A stretch of 64,000 bases of DNA from Hyphomicrobium sp. MC1 (GTDB taxonomy: Bacteria > Pseudomonadota > Alphaproteobacteria > Rhizobiales > Hyphomicrobiaceae): the NCBI RefSeq assembly GCF_000253295.1, contig NC_015717.1, forward strand, positions 3,472,001 through 3,536,000, in the 5' to 3' direction. The notes below the pieces were generated by a model. It was not told where the DNA came from. It saw nothing but the letters and a program-made list of their open reading frames with translations, and did not search any database. This document shows, one piece after another, positions 31,045 to 39,082 of this stretch. Within the stretch, counting starts at the first letter, position 1, and each line of letters begins with the position of its first letter. Both the position numbers and the translations under genes were made by a program.

Positions 31045-32604
31045 TCAAGCGGCGGCGGTCAGTGCGCCTTGCCGAATTTCGGCGTCACCACGCTGAACGT
31101 GCTCTATCTCGCCGCTCTTCACCTTTGATAGGTAGTCCTTGAACCAAGTGATCGCGGATTTTTCGATAAACTCGTGCGCGTATTGATCGACGGGATCGAT
31201 ACCCGCCCTCTGGAGGTCGCTCTTTGGGCAACCTCCAATCTTTGCGACAAACACTGCGTGGCAGTCGTTGATCGCACGAATGATCGTCTCGAGGCTGTCC
31301 TCCTCGCCGTAACCACCCTGGCAATAAAGGTCGACGCGGCGATGACCGACGAACTTTGCGCCAGACGTCGAGAGTTCATAAACTTGGAACTCCTTGGCGT
31401 GACCGAAATGCTCATTGATAAGCCCCGAACCCTTTGTCGCCACAGCGACGAGAAGCTTGATGTCACTCACTTCACCTGCCAGCGAGGCAAGCTCCTCTTG
31501 CTTCGCAGCGACCTTGGCGACTCGCTCCTCTTCGACTTTGGCTTGGTATGCCTTGCGTGAATCCAGGTCGTAATCGACTTCCATCTCCATGATCTTGTCG
31601 GTCGTGAATTCTGCAGAGCGATCTTCGCCGAGAAGGCCAACGGCGTCAGCACGGCACTGACGGCAGTGGCGCATCATGTTCATCTCGCCTTCGCAAGAAT
31701 CCTGGAGGGCTTTGAGCTCTTGCGCGGTGGGACCTCGTTGCCCAGTCAGGCCGAACGCCGTGCCATGTTCGGGAGAAGAGATCAGCGGCATAATATTGTG
31801 CAGGAAAGCGCCGCGAGACTTCACGGCCTTGTTCACATCGACCAGATGCTGATCGTTGATTCCTGGGATCATCACAGAATTGACCTTGCAGAGGATGCCT
31901 CGCTCAGTGAGCATCTCAAGGCCCTGCAATTGCCGATCTGTCAGAAGCTTCGCGGCCTCGACGCCCGTATAACGCTTATGTTTCCAAAATACCCATGGGT
32001 AAATCTTGGCGCCGATTTCGGGGTCGACCATATTGATTGTTATCGTCACGTGGTCGACATTGAAGCCCGCGATCGTATCAACATGGTCTGGCAGTGCGAG
32101 GCCGTTCGTCGATAGGCACAGCTTGATATCGGGAGCGGTCTTGGAGATCAGCTCAAACGTCTTGAACGTCTTCTCCGGATTTGCCAAAGGATCGCCCGGG
32201 CCGGCGATGCCCAACACCGTCATCTGCGGAATAGTCGAGGCCACCGCCAGAACTTTCTTCGCCGCCTGCTCGGGTGTCAATTTCTCGCTGACGACGCCCG
32301 GACGAGATTCGTTCGCGCAGTCGTATTTGCGATTGCAGTAGTTGCATTGGATGTTGCACGCCGGCGCGACCGCGACATGCATACGCGCATAGTGATGATG
32401 AGCTTCCTCGCTATAGCAGGGATGGTTCTTGACCTTCTCCCAAATCTCCGTCGGTAGATCGCCCTGGCCCGCTTGCGATCCGCAACTGGCCTTGCCGCTT
32501 CCGCCGTGCGTTCCGCAGCCCTTGTGGTCCGCGATCTGCTGCATCACCGCTTCCAGCTTCGCTTCGGATCCACTCGCTTCCTGCTGCGCCGATACGTCCT
32601 GCAT
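31045..32604 (-). CDS. nifB: NifB, FeMo-co precursor synthase
   Basis: 519 residues from the ATG at 32604, preceded by GAGGATTTGAG; 96 in-frame residues upstream lie before the promoter and are not coding. The radical-SAM motif CNIQCNYC is at residues 83-90, followed by NRKYDCANESRPGV. The C-terminal NifX-like domain contains GSGLINEHFGHAKEFQVYE. NifB makes NifB-co, the [8Fe-9S-C] core, from two [4Fe-4S] clusters and SAM. It heads a 16-gene minus-strand operon. A sigma-54 promoter and a NifA site lie upstream. Confidence 0.97.
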   Translation of the reverse strand: MQDVSAQQEASGSEAKLEAVMQQIADHKGCGTHGGSGKASCGSQAGQGDLPTEIWEKVKNHPCYSEEAHHHYARMHVAVAPACNIQCNYCNRKYDCANESRPGVVSEKLTPEQAAKKVLAVASTIPQMTVLGIAGPGDPLANPEKTFKTFELISKTAPDIKLCLSTNGLALPDHVDTIAGFNVDHVTITINMVDPEIGAKIYPWVFWKHKRYTGVEAAKLLTDRQLQGLEMLTERGILCKVNSVMIPGINDQHLVDVNKAVKSRGAFLHNIMPLISSPEHGTAFGLTGQRGPTAQELKALQDSCEGEMNMMRHCRQCRADAVGLLGEDRSAEFTTDKIMEMEVDYDLDSRKAYQAKVEEERVAKVAAKQEELASLAGEVSDIKLLVAVATKGSGLINEHFGHAKEFQVYELSTSGAKFVGHRRVDLYCQGGYGEEDSLETIIRAINDCHAVFVAKIGGCPKSDLQRAGIDPVDQYAHEFIEKSAITWFKDYLSKVKSGEIEHVQRGDAEIRQGALTAAA

Positions 32605-32707
32605 CTCAAATCCTCGCTGACAGTCGTGCAGTGTGCTGCACGTAGGTGCTATCGTCGTTTGGCGTTGCGCCGCCGATGCGTGCAACACCTCCTGATGATG
32701 GCGGTAC

Positions 32708-32722
32708 GCAACTCGCGTGCCA
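32708..32722 (-). promoter_or_regulatory. Sigma-54 promoter of the nifB operon
   Basis: Minus strand TGGCACGCGAGTTGC is a perfect match to the consensus. The predicted RNA start is about 93 bases before the nifB ATG. The gene-free interval 32605-32977 holds this promoter and the NifA site and nothing else I can support. Confidence 0.92.
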
Positions 32723-32818
32723 GTGATTAGATTTTGAATAACTCTCCGAAAGGTCTGCATTTTTCCGACTAAATGCGCTGTGGTGATGCTGACATGCGTG
32801 CGATGCGCACCCTTGAGC

Positions 32819-32834
32819 TGTTGGAAAAACGACA
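32819..32834. promoter_or_regulatory. NifA site of the nifB operon
   Basis: TGTTGGAAAAACGACA (TGT-N10-ACA) lies 97 bases upstream of the nifB -24 element. Confidence 0.8.
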
Positions 32835-32977
32835 GCGGCAACGTTGTTGTTGGTGCGATTTCCGACGCATAAGACTGGACGATGGGTTGCACGTGCGATG
32901 CGCCCCTTCGTCGGCGAGCGCAGCGTCAGCGCATTTAACTTGTTCGCGGTCTCGAACATATTCGATGAGCGAAATTC

Positions 32978-33853
32978 TCAAGCCGCTTTCAGGATAATTT
33001 CTGCGGCTTTCGGGAGCGGAATGACGATCGGCGTCAGGCCGTGCGTCATGAAGAACCGCATCTCATTCTTAGTCAGGCCGTCGGGATCGACCAGGACGTA
33101 ATGCTCGCCGGCTGAACGCTTCGTCACCTGGCGCGCATAGGTTCGAAGAAGCTGATCGTGAAATCGGCAACCGATAAAAAGGAAACGCCGATCGGTACGA
33201 CGATCCTTCACCGCATCGGGAATTGGCGTCTGAATGTCGATTTCCGTCAGCACCTCGACGTAATCTGCATCCGAAATCAGATAGTTTTTTGCTGGGGCGA
33301 TCGAGCCATGCGGCTTGTAGAGCAGCGTCGTACAAGCTTCGATGGCCGTACGGTCGGCTTCGTTTCCGGCTGCATCATAAAAGCGATACCAACGGTCTTC
33401 GCCGATGCCAGCACGCGTGATGCCTTGAATCTCACTCCAGTCATTTCTTTCACTCAGCGCTGCGCGCATCGTCCCGTCGTACCAGACGTCGACGATCATA
33501 GGCAGCGGCAAAGATGCCAGATAGCGATGCAGCGGCGTCGGCTCTATCGCTGGCGTGAATGCTTCAGTCATCAACGCCGAGACGGTTGAGCGATGCTTCA
33601 TGCTCTCGATGTGTTGAGCAGATGCCCACGCATTTCCTTTTGCCCGCCGCGGCAGCGCAACTTTTGCGCCGAAGTAAGCAGCAAGGGCTTCCGGCGTCAT
33701 CGGGACGCTTGGCTTTGAAAGCTCCGTCAATCCCGGTCCGAGATACGGAATAATCGTTCCCGTTTTCAATTCACTCGCGATCTTGGCGAGCAGCGCCTCT
33801 GCATCGTCCAACTTCAAAATATCTGTGCAGGGAACGGGCGCATTCATGGCCAT
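32978..33853 (-). CDS. SIR2-like domain protein, nif-linked
   Basis: 291 residues. The nucleotide-binding start IIPYLGPGLTEL and LLYKPHGSIAPAKNYLISDADY match the SIR2_2 type fold, and the family histidine is present in KPHGSI. Such proteins are often NAD-processing. In a nif operon the role is unclear; it could respond to NAD+ or act in ADP-ribose chemistry around NifH. The start overlaps the nifT stop by one base. It ends the iscA-nifU-nifS-nifT-sir2 run. Confidence 0.85.
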   Translation of the reverse strand: MAMNAPVPCTDILKLDDAEALLAKIASELKTGTIIPYLGPGLTELSKPSVPMTPEALAAYFGAKVALPRRAKGNAWASAQHIESMKHRSTVSALMTEAFTPAIEPTPLHRYLASLPLPMIVDVWYDGTMRAALSERNDWSEIQGITRAGIGEDRWYRFYDAAGNEADRTAIEACTTLLYKPHGSIAPAKNYLISDADYVEVLTEIDIQTPIPDAVKDRRTDRRFLFIGCRFHDQLLRTYARQVTKRSAGEHYVLVDPDGLTKNEMRFFMTHGLTPIVIPLPKAAEIILKAA

Positions 33854-34071
33854 CAGTCCTCTTCACCGCGTTTACGCGCATTGATCGTAATTGGAAGGGG
33901 CGTATCGGCAGCCAATTCAGGCAAATCGAGAACCCAACCATTTGCGATACGAATCCAGCCACCCCAAAGTGTCTCGTGCTGCGACTCGACAATTGGCTCC
34001 TCGAGATCCTTCTTCGGAACGTAAATGGACAAACCTGTCTCCGGAGAGCGACGGATCATCACTTTCATCAA
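33853..34071 (-). CDS. nifT: NifT/FixU protein
   Basis: 72 residues: MKVMIRRSPETGLSIYVPKKDLEEPIVE... and WGGWIRIANGWVLDLPEL are typical of NifT. Its molecular role is unknown. It is coupled to the SIR2-like gene (TGATG). Confidence 0.93.
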   Translation of the reverse strand: MMKVMIRRSPETGLSIYVPKKDLEEPIVESQHETLWGGWIRIANGWVLDLPELAADTPLPITINARKRGEED

Positions 34072-34170
34072 TTCAACTCCTTTGTTCGCAGCCGATCAGA
34101 CCGACGGGCATGCTCTCAGAGATTGACCGGGTCGATACCGGTCGCACTGCGCACGAAACAAAATGTCACT

Positions 34171-35379
34171 TCACATATAACTCTGCGCGTTAGAGCCTAC
34201 CGGCCTCCCGGGTACCGACGGCAACATCGCTCTTAGCTTTGCGATAATGCCCGGCAAAACTTCCAAGACTCGATCGACATCGGCATCCGTGTTGTCTCTC
34301 GACAGCGAGAGGCGGATAGCCCCATGGAGCGCCGTGACCGGAACACTCATTGCCCGTAATACATGAGAAGGCTCTGTCGAACCGGAGGTACACGCTGAGC
34401 CCGAGGAAGCTGCGATCCCCGCTCGACTCATATGCGTAAGGATGGCCTCACCATCGAGCCCGTCGAATGCAATATTCGATGTATTAGGCAGCCTGTTGCG
34501 CTTGTCGCCGTTGACGAAGCACGGGCCACCCACTCGCAAAATCCCATCCTCGAGGCGATCACGCAACGCGCGCACCCGCGTCGTTTCTTCATCGAAGCGA
34601 GACATTGCTAGTTCGGCGGCTTTTCCCAGTCCGATGATCGAGGGAACATTCTCAGTACCGCCGCGCCGTCCGCGCTCTTGATGCCCCCCTCTAATTTGAG
34701 ACGCAAACTTTACACCTTTGCGGACGTACAGCGCACCAATGCCTTTCGGACCATGCAGCTTGTGGCCTGATAGAGAGAGCATGTCGATCTCAGAAGATTT
34801 CAGATCAATCAGCATCTTTCCGACAGCTTGCACGGCATCCGTATGGAATAGTGCGCCGACGCTGTGCGCCATCTTCGCCAAGCGATCGACAGGGAAGATC
34901 GTTCCGGTTTCGTTGTTCGCCCACATGACCGATGCGATTGCTGTCCGCGGCCCGAGCGCACGCGCAAAGGCTTCCTCATCGAGCCGTCCTTGGCGATCGA
35001 CGCTGATGATATGCACTTTGGCGCGCCCGATCCTTTCAAGATGGGTAACGAGCGTGAGGATCGCTGAATGCTCGACGTTCGTCGTTACAATCTCATCACG
35101 TCCCGCTTGAGTTTCTAGCGCCGAGAGAATTGCTGCATTGTCAGATTCAGTTCCGCCTGATGTAAAAATAATCTCATGAGGCAAGACCGCGCCAATCAGA
35201 GCCCGCAGATTATTGCGTGCGTCTTTCATAGCCTCGCCAAGCCCCGAACCGAATAGGTGCTCCGAGGAGGCATTCCCGAACTGCTCTGTAAAATAGGGCA
35301 GCATGGCTGCTACGACCGCGGGATCTGTGCGTGTCGTCGCGTTATTATCGAGATAGACGGGACGCACGGATGACCTCAT
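34171..35379 (-). CDS. nifS: Cysteine desulfurase NifS
   Basis: 402 residues. PLP lysine in SGHKLHGPKG and the mobile cysteine in SGSACTSGS; also HTDAVQAVGK. NifS takes sulfur from cysteine as enzyme-bound persulfide for nitrogenase Fe-S clusters. It starts directly after nifU and is followed by a 99-base gap to nifT that holds a small hairpin (GACCGG/CCGGTC near 34126-34144). Confidence 0.96.
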   Translation of the reverse strand: MRSSVRPVYLDNNATTRTDPAVVAAMLPYFTEQFGNASSEHLFGSGLGEAMKDARNNLRALIGAVLPHEIIFTSGGTESDNAAILSALETQAGRDEIVTTNVEHSAILTLVTHLERIGRAKVHIISVDRQGRLDEEAFARALGPRTAIASVMWANNETGTIFPVDRLAKMAHSVGALFHTDAVQAVGKMLIDLKSSEIDMLSLSGHKLHGPKGIGALYVRKGVKFASQIRGGHQERGRRGGTENVPSIIGLGKAAELAMSRFDEETTRVRALRDRLEDGILRVGGPCFVNGDKRNRLPNTSNIAFDGLDGEAILTHMSRAGIAASSGSACTSGSTEPSHVLRAMSVPVTALHGAIRLSLSRDNTDADVDRVLEVLPGIIAKLRAMLPSVPGRPVGSNAQSYM

Positions 35380-35670
35380 TCAGTGCTGCGCTTTTATCCC
35401 ACCTATGATCGGGATAAGCCGCACAAATTCGCCCAACCTCTCGACTAGGCGGGCCTGGATGCCTTCGAGCGTGGAACTACTGAGTTTGCAAAACACGCAG
35501 GCGCCGCTCAGCTTGACCATCACTTTGTTGCCGCTGACTTCGACGAGCTGGCAGTCCCCGCCATCGCGCTGCAAGTTTCCGCGGATCTCTTCGATCACGG
35601 CTCTTATGATCTGCGTGCGCTCATCCTCAGAAGTCGTCTCCTGGGTAGAATGTGCGGTTTCGGTAAGCAT
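35380..35670 (-). CDS. NifU C-terminal (Nfu) domain protein
   Basis: 96 residues with only the Nfu part: QIIRAVIEEIRGNLQRDGGDCQLVEV and the cluster-binding SGACVFCKLS (CxxC). The N-terminal scaffold and central [2Fe-2S] domain of full NifU are absent. It probably works as a cluster carrier. It abuts nifS. Confidence 0.9.
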   Translation of the reverse strand: MLTETAHSTQETTSEDERTQIIRAVIEEIRGNLQRDGGDCQLVEVSGNKVMVKLSGACVFCKLSSSTLEGIQARLVERLGEFVRLIPIIGGIKAQH

Positions 35671-35766
35671 GATTTCGTCTTTTCTCCCTGATTACGATCT
35701 GGGCTGAAAACTCAAGCTCTGCATGTGACGAGGCCTGCGCGGAGCGCATTCGTCGTAAAAACGGCG

Positions 35767-36087
35767 CTATCCGAACGACTTCCCGCAGGAGCAGCTCGAA
35801 TTCGCGTTTGGATTTTCGAAGGTAAAGCCCGAGCCTTCGAGAGCCACCACGAAGTCGATGGTGGTACCGGCCAGAAGTTCGTGGCTCTTGTTATCGACGA
35901 AGACCTTTACGCCATCGCGTTCGATTACGGTGTCATCTGGGCCTGCCTCATTGACGAGGCCCATCATGTACTTGTATCCCGCACAGCCGCCGGCCTCGAC
36001 CATGATGCGAAGTCCGCCGACCGGTTGGGGTGCGCCCGAGATGGCGTTGCGAACTGCATTCAACGCACTGTTGGTCAGATTTATCAT
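35767..36087 (-). CDS. iscA: IscA-type carrier, first gene of the nifU/nifS operon
   Basis: 106 residues: GGLRIMVEAGGCAGYKYMMGL and the C-terminal SCSCGKSFG, the three-cysteine A-type pattern. This is the nif-specific IscA found before nifU/nifS. It has a perfect sigma-54 promoter upstream. Confidence 0.93.
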   Translation of the reverse strand: MINLTNSALNAVRNAISGAPQPVGGLRIMVEAGGCAGYKYMMGLVNEAGPDDTVIERDGVKVFVDNKSHELLAGTTIDFVVALEGSGFTFENPNANSSCSCGKSFG

Positions 36088-36128
36088 TGCTCACCCTTCA
36101 ATGCCCGAAGACGTTTCAATGGCTAGGA

Positions 36129-36143
36129 GCAAGAGCTGTGCCA
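36129..36143 (-). promoter_or_regulatory. Sigma-54 promoter of iscA-nifU-nifS-nifT
   Basis: Minus strand TGGCACAGCTCTTGC matches the consensus. The predicted RNA start is about 30 bases before the iscA ATG. Confidence 0.9.
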
Positions 36144-36205
36144 TGCCTCAATACGCTGATTTGGCGGCGCTTTTCACAACGTCATAGCTGTTGTGTTTGC
36201 TACTA

Positions 36206-36221
36206 TGTTTGGTTTCCGACA
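36206..36221. promoter_or_regulatory. NifA site between iscA and the 36431 gene
   Basis: TGTTTGGTTTCCGACA (TGT-N10-ACA) is 63 bases from the leftward promoter and about 135 bases from the rightward one. Confidence 0.8.
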
Positions 36222-36355
36222 TTGCACGACGGAGCGTAGGCGAAGTCGAGTAGACCTCTCAGGTCTGCGACCCGTCAGACGCGTCGCAACGGTGCGGTTC
36301 GATAACACCAAATCTTTCAAGCACGCGGCCGAGGGGATCGCAGCCTGGCGTAATT

Positions 36356-36370
36356 CGGCAAGCAACTTGC
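36356..36370 (+). promoter_or_regulatory. Sigma-54 promoter of the 36431 gene
   Basis: CGGCAAGCAACTTGC has GGCA, G at position 7 and TTGC with correct spacing. The predicted RNA start is near 36382. Confidence 0.65.
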
Positions 36371-36430
36371 ATGTGTAACTTGCAGGAAGTGGATCGCGCG
36401 CCGATCCATGCGACAGCCGAGGGATTGCCT

Positions 36431-37042
36431 GTGACGACTATCGAGAAAACCGCAACGACGATTGAGAAGACCGCACTTGCCCGACTAGATCACGAGGGAC
36501 GCCTGCTCAATGCGGTGCTCAAAGCGCCAACGACAAAACCAGGCCGTTTTGGTTTTCGCGGTGACATAGCGTTGAAGTTTCAAACGCAGGTCGCCGATGA
36601 AAAGCGCCCGCCGGACTTTTGCATCGAACAAGTGCTCACAATCGTCGAAGAGGGGGAGCCAACGATCCCTGTCCTTGCGGGCTATCTGCACAGCTTCGCG
36701 TATCTCGGCGTAGTAACAGATACGATCGGAGATCTACTGCGGCCGACGGGCAAGTATCTCCTATTCTGCAATAACATTGATCTTCTAGCCAAATATTGCG
36801 TGGACATCAGCGGTCTCACATTCATTATCCTGCCTTGCGATGAATCGACGGTGTGGAAAGAGACGCTGGATCTGATGAGCATCGACAAGAATGATATCAA
36901 GAAGCTCGATACGGCCGGCAAACTTGACTACGTTCTCGACGCTCTCGCAAAGTTCGAAGCCTCGTATGAACCCATCACTTTCGAACAGGGTCTCGCGCTA
37001 ATGCAGCCGGTCAAGAACAGAAACGAGAACCGTCCGGTCTAG
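36431..37042 (+). CDS. Conserved hypothetical protein, nif-linked
   Basis: 203 residues from the GTG at 36431 (VTTIEKTATTIEKTA), with GAGGG eight bases upstream. An ATG at 36371 is in frame, but it lies at the -12 box of the promoter, before the predicted RNA start, so I prefer the GTG. The protein has no signal peptide; it has a central hydrophobic-rich part (PVLAGYLHSFAYLGVVTDTI) and ends charged. A Thr/Glu/Lys repeat TTIEKTA occurs twice at the start. It is divergent from iscA and shares its NifA site. Family not recognised. Confidence 0.75.
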   Translation: MTTIEKTATTIEKTALARLDHEGRLLNAVLKAPTTKPGRFGFRGDIALKFQTQVADEKRPPDFCIEQVLTIVEEGEPTIPVLAGYLHSFAYLGVVTDTIGDLLRPTGKYLLFCNNIDLLAKYCVDISGLTFIILPCDESTVWKETLDLMSIDKNDIKKLDTAGKLDYVLDALAKFEASYEPITFEQGLALMQPVKNRNENRPV

Positions 37043-37049
37043 GCCAGCA

Positions 37050-37469
37050 TCAAATCGTGGGCTCTTCGGCTGTTGAGGTTTCACTTTCTTCGTCATCTTC
37101 AGCAAGCCGGACGCCCGTAACGCAAATATCATTGTCGATGATTGCGAGCGCGACAGGCTGCAAGCTGCGTCCTTTGCAGGGTCCCTCGACGCAAACGCCG
37201 GTTCCGAGTTCAAAAAGGCCGCCGTGCTTGCCGCACATCAGTCTGATGCCGTTTGAATCGAGGAACTGGTTGCGCTCCCAGTCCAGATTCACACCATCGT
37301 GAGGACACCGGTTGACGTAGCCAAAGACCTGCCGTCCCCAACGCACGATAACGATCGGCCAAGGCCGTTCGAGACCGTTGTCATCGATCAGCAAGAGTTG
37401 AAAGCCACGCGCCCTCTGGCTTGGGATGTCGCTCATGCTGCAAATGGCGTAGGCGGTACTCGCGTCCAT
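37050..37469 (-). CDS. Rieske [2Fe-2S] protein B
   Basis: 139 residues from the ATG at 37469, after GAAAGAGGAAAGC. Ligands CPHDG and CGKHGGLFE; then GVCVEGPCKGRSLQPVALAIIDNDICV as in Rieske protein A (25471-25914). The two are clear paralogues. It is convergent with the 36431 gene, with only seven bases between. No sigma-54 promoter was found for it. Confidence 0.88.
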   Translation of the reverse strand: MDASTAYAICSMSDIPSQRARGFQLLLIDDNGLERPWPIVIVRWGRQVFGYVNRCPHDGVNLDWERNQFLDSNGIRLMCGKHGGLFELGTGVCVEGPCKGRSLQPVALAIIDNDICVTGVRLAEDDEESETSTAEEPTI

Positions 37470-37608
37470 GCTTTCCTCTTTCTTCAAGACCAGCTCGAAC
37501 AAGCTGATGTCACGACGTCAGCTTTCGGCAGCCTTTATCGCCGTTGAGCTGTAAGCGACCCTGCAAGATTCGCGCAAATCCACGCCTTGCTGTTTTATTC
37601 CACCTGGA

Positions 37609-37623
37609 TGGCACAGAATTTGA
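37609..37623 (+). promoter_or_regulatory. Sigma-54-like promoter with TTGA -12 box
   Basis: TGGCACAGAATTTGA has a perfect -24 block and spacing, but A instead of C in the -12 GC. The predicted RNA start is about 28 bases before the ATG at 37663. No exact NifA site is upstream. The fdxN-suf promoter at 56349 has the same TTGA ending. Confidence 0.45.
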
Positions 37624-37662
37624 TTGTTCTTCCGTTATCAAACCGAATGCGCGGAGAACGGA

Positions 37663-38121
37663 ATGAATATCGCACCCGAATTTGCTCAGTGTTCCCTGGA
37701 CGACCTGAAAACGCTGCTCGATGGTGGCACTCTGACGGTCTATTCCGTTGCTCGCCCTCACAGTGCCGACAAACCTGTCGATCGCAGTGGCGTACTCGCG
37801 ACATTCACGTTTGCGGCGTCCGCCTTCGGTCCAGCCGCCGATGGACTGGAAACGCCAAATTTCACGGCTAATCCCGTCAACGCGGTCAGCGTCGGCACAC
37901 CTGGATTTGCACGCGCGCGCAAGGCCGACGGCACGGTGATCGCCGACTTTTCTGCCGGTCCGGGAGAGCGAGAAATCAAATTCAAGGAAGTTTCGTGTTC
38001 GAACGGAGCGCCGGTGGTCCTCACCAAGTTCACGTTCATGCCGGAAGGTGCATGGCCGGAGCGACCGGATTACTACGACACCAAGCCGCGCTCTGGCTTT
38101 CCCATGCCACAAAATCCGTGA
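37663..38121 (+). CDS. Hypothetical protein, 152 residues
   Basis: Starts MNIAPEFAQCSLDDLKTLLDGGTLTVYSVARP after CGGAG. The middle is rich in small residues (AASAFGPAADGLETPNFTANPVNAVSVGTPGFARARKADGTVIADFS) and the end has a Tyr/Pro/Arg-rich tail. Not recognised as a known family. A sigma-54-like promoter stands upstream, so it is likely part of the nif regulon. Confidence 0.7.
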   Translation: MNIAPEFAQCSLDDLKTLLDGGTLTVYSVARPHSADKPVDRSGVLATFTFAASAFGPAADGLETPNFTANPVNAVSVGTPGFARARKADGTVIADFSAGPGEREIKFKEVSCSNGAPVVLTKFTFMPEGAWPERPDYYDTKPRSGFPMPQNP

Positions 38122-38171
38122 CGACTTCCACGCAGTGGAATTGAAATATCATGTGTCCTGTTGAAGACAGT

Positions 38172-38187
38172 TGTCGATTTTCCGACA
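38172..38187. promoter_or_regulatory. Exact NifA-type site with no nearby sigma-54 promoter
   Basis: TGTCGATTTTCCGACA fits TGT-N10-ACA and shares the CCGACA end with four other sites, but it sits only 17 bases before the sulfurtransferase ATG, and no GG-N10-GC promoter with a TTGC box was found on either side within about 150 bases. It may act on the promoter at 37609, over 500 bases away, or be non-functional. Confidence 0.4.
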
Positions 38188-38203
38188 TGTGGGGAAATTT
38201 TGT

Positions 38204-39061
38204 ATGACGGCTCCAGATCAAGACTCGTTGGTCAGCAGCGAATGGCTTGCTGAGCATCTTACGGATCCGAGTGTTCGTATCCTTGATTGCACCTGGCACC
38301 ATGTCAGCACAAATCTCGATGGACGCACGCAGTACCGCGGGCGCCATCTTCCCGGGTCGGTTCACTTCGACATTGACCATGTCGCTGACAAATCCAATCC
38401 GCTTCCTCATATGCTACCGACGGCGGCCGACTTCTCAAAAAAAGTCGGCTTGCTTGGTGTGGGAACCGGTGACCAGATCATTGTTTATGACCGCTTGAAT
38501 GGCGGTTCTGCAGCAGCGCGGGTCTGGTGGATGTTCCGGGTCTTCGGCTACCATAAAGTTGCACTACTCGACGGCGGTTTTGGCAAATGGGTCAAAGAAA
38601 AGCTTCCGACCGAGATGTCGCCAGTGCGGCCAGAGCCAAAATCATTCTCGGCGGAGTTCTCTCCCGCGCTCGTGCGCACACTCGACGACATGAAGACGAA
38701 CCTCAGTTCAGGACGTGATCAAGTCATCGATACGCGCGGCGCAGGCACTTTTGCCGGTACGCACGAAGATGTGTTCCCGTTCAAGAAACTTGGCCACATT
38801 CCCAATGCCGCCAATATCCCTTGGACTGATTTCATCGGCCGGGATTCGGGGACATTCATCGCACCAGATGCCATATCCGAGCGCATTCAAGCAGCCGGCA
38901 TCAATCTTGCCTCGCCGATCGTGACGACGTGCGCATCGGGCATCACATCTTGCGTCGTCGCGCTGGCGCTGCATTTGGCCGGCCATAAGACAGCGGCTGT
39001 CTACGACGGGTCTTGGGCAGAGTGGGGACTTGCCGAAGATACGCCTGCAGTGGCGGCGTAG
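38204..39061 (+). CDS. sseA: Two-domain sulfurtransferase (mercaptopyruvate/thiosulfate type)
   Basis: 285 residues with two rhodanese domains. The second domain carries the active cysteine (Cys243) in CASGITSC, which fits the 3-mercaptopyruvate sulfurtransferase group rather than thiosulfate sulfurtransferase. GSVHFDIDHVADKSNPLPHMLP and DTRGAGTFAGTHEDV are typical. It moves sulfane sulfur and could feed persulfide to cluster assembly. The ATG at 38204 is preferred because an earlier in-frame ATG at 38171 overlaps a palindromic NifA-type site. It leads a plus-strand run with two small genes. Confidence 0.92.
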   Translation: MTAPDQDSLVSSEWLAEHLTDPSVRILDCTWHHVSTNLDGRTQYRGRHLPGSVHFDIDHVADKSNPLPHMLPTAADFSKKVGLLGVGTGDQIIVYDRLNGGSAAARVWWMFRVFGYHKVALLDGGFGKWVKEKLPTEMSPVRPEPKSFSAEFSPALVRTLDDMKTNLSSGRDQVIDTRGAGTFAGTHEDVFPFKKLGHIPNAANIPWTDFIGRDSGTFIAPDAISERIQAAGINLASPIVTTCASGITSCVVALALHLAGHKTAAVYDGSWAEWGLAEDTPAVAA

Positions 39062-39082
39062 CCTATGCCGCGAGGCTTTTCG

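Noticed and set aside
37510..38112. Long minus-strand frame opposite the 37663 gene
   Set aside because: Arg/Cys-rich antisense shadow of a plus-strand gene that has its own ribosome site and promoter-like element.
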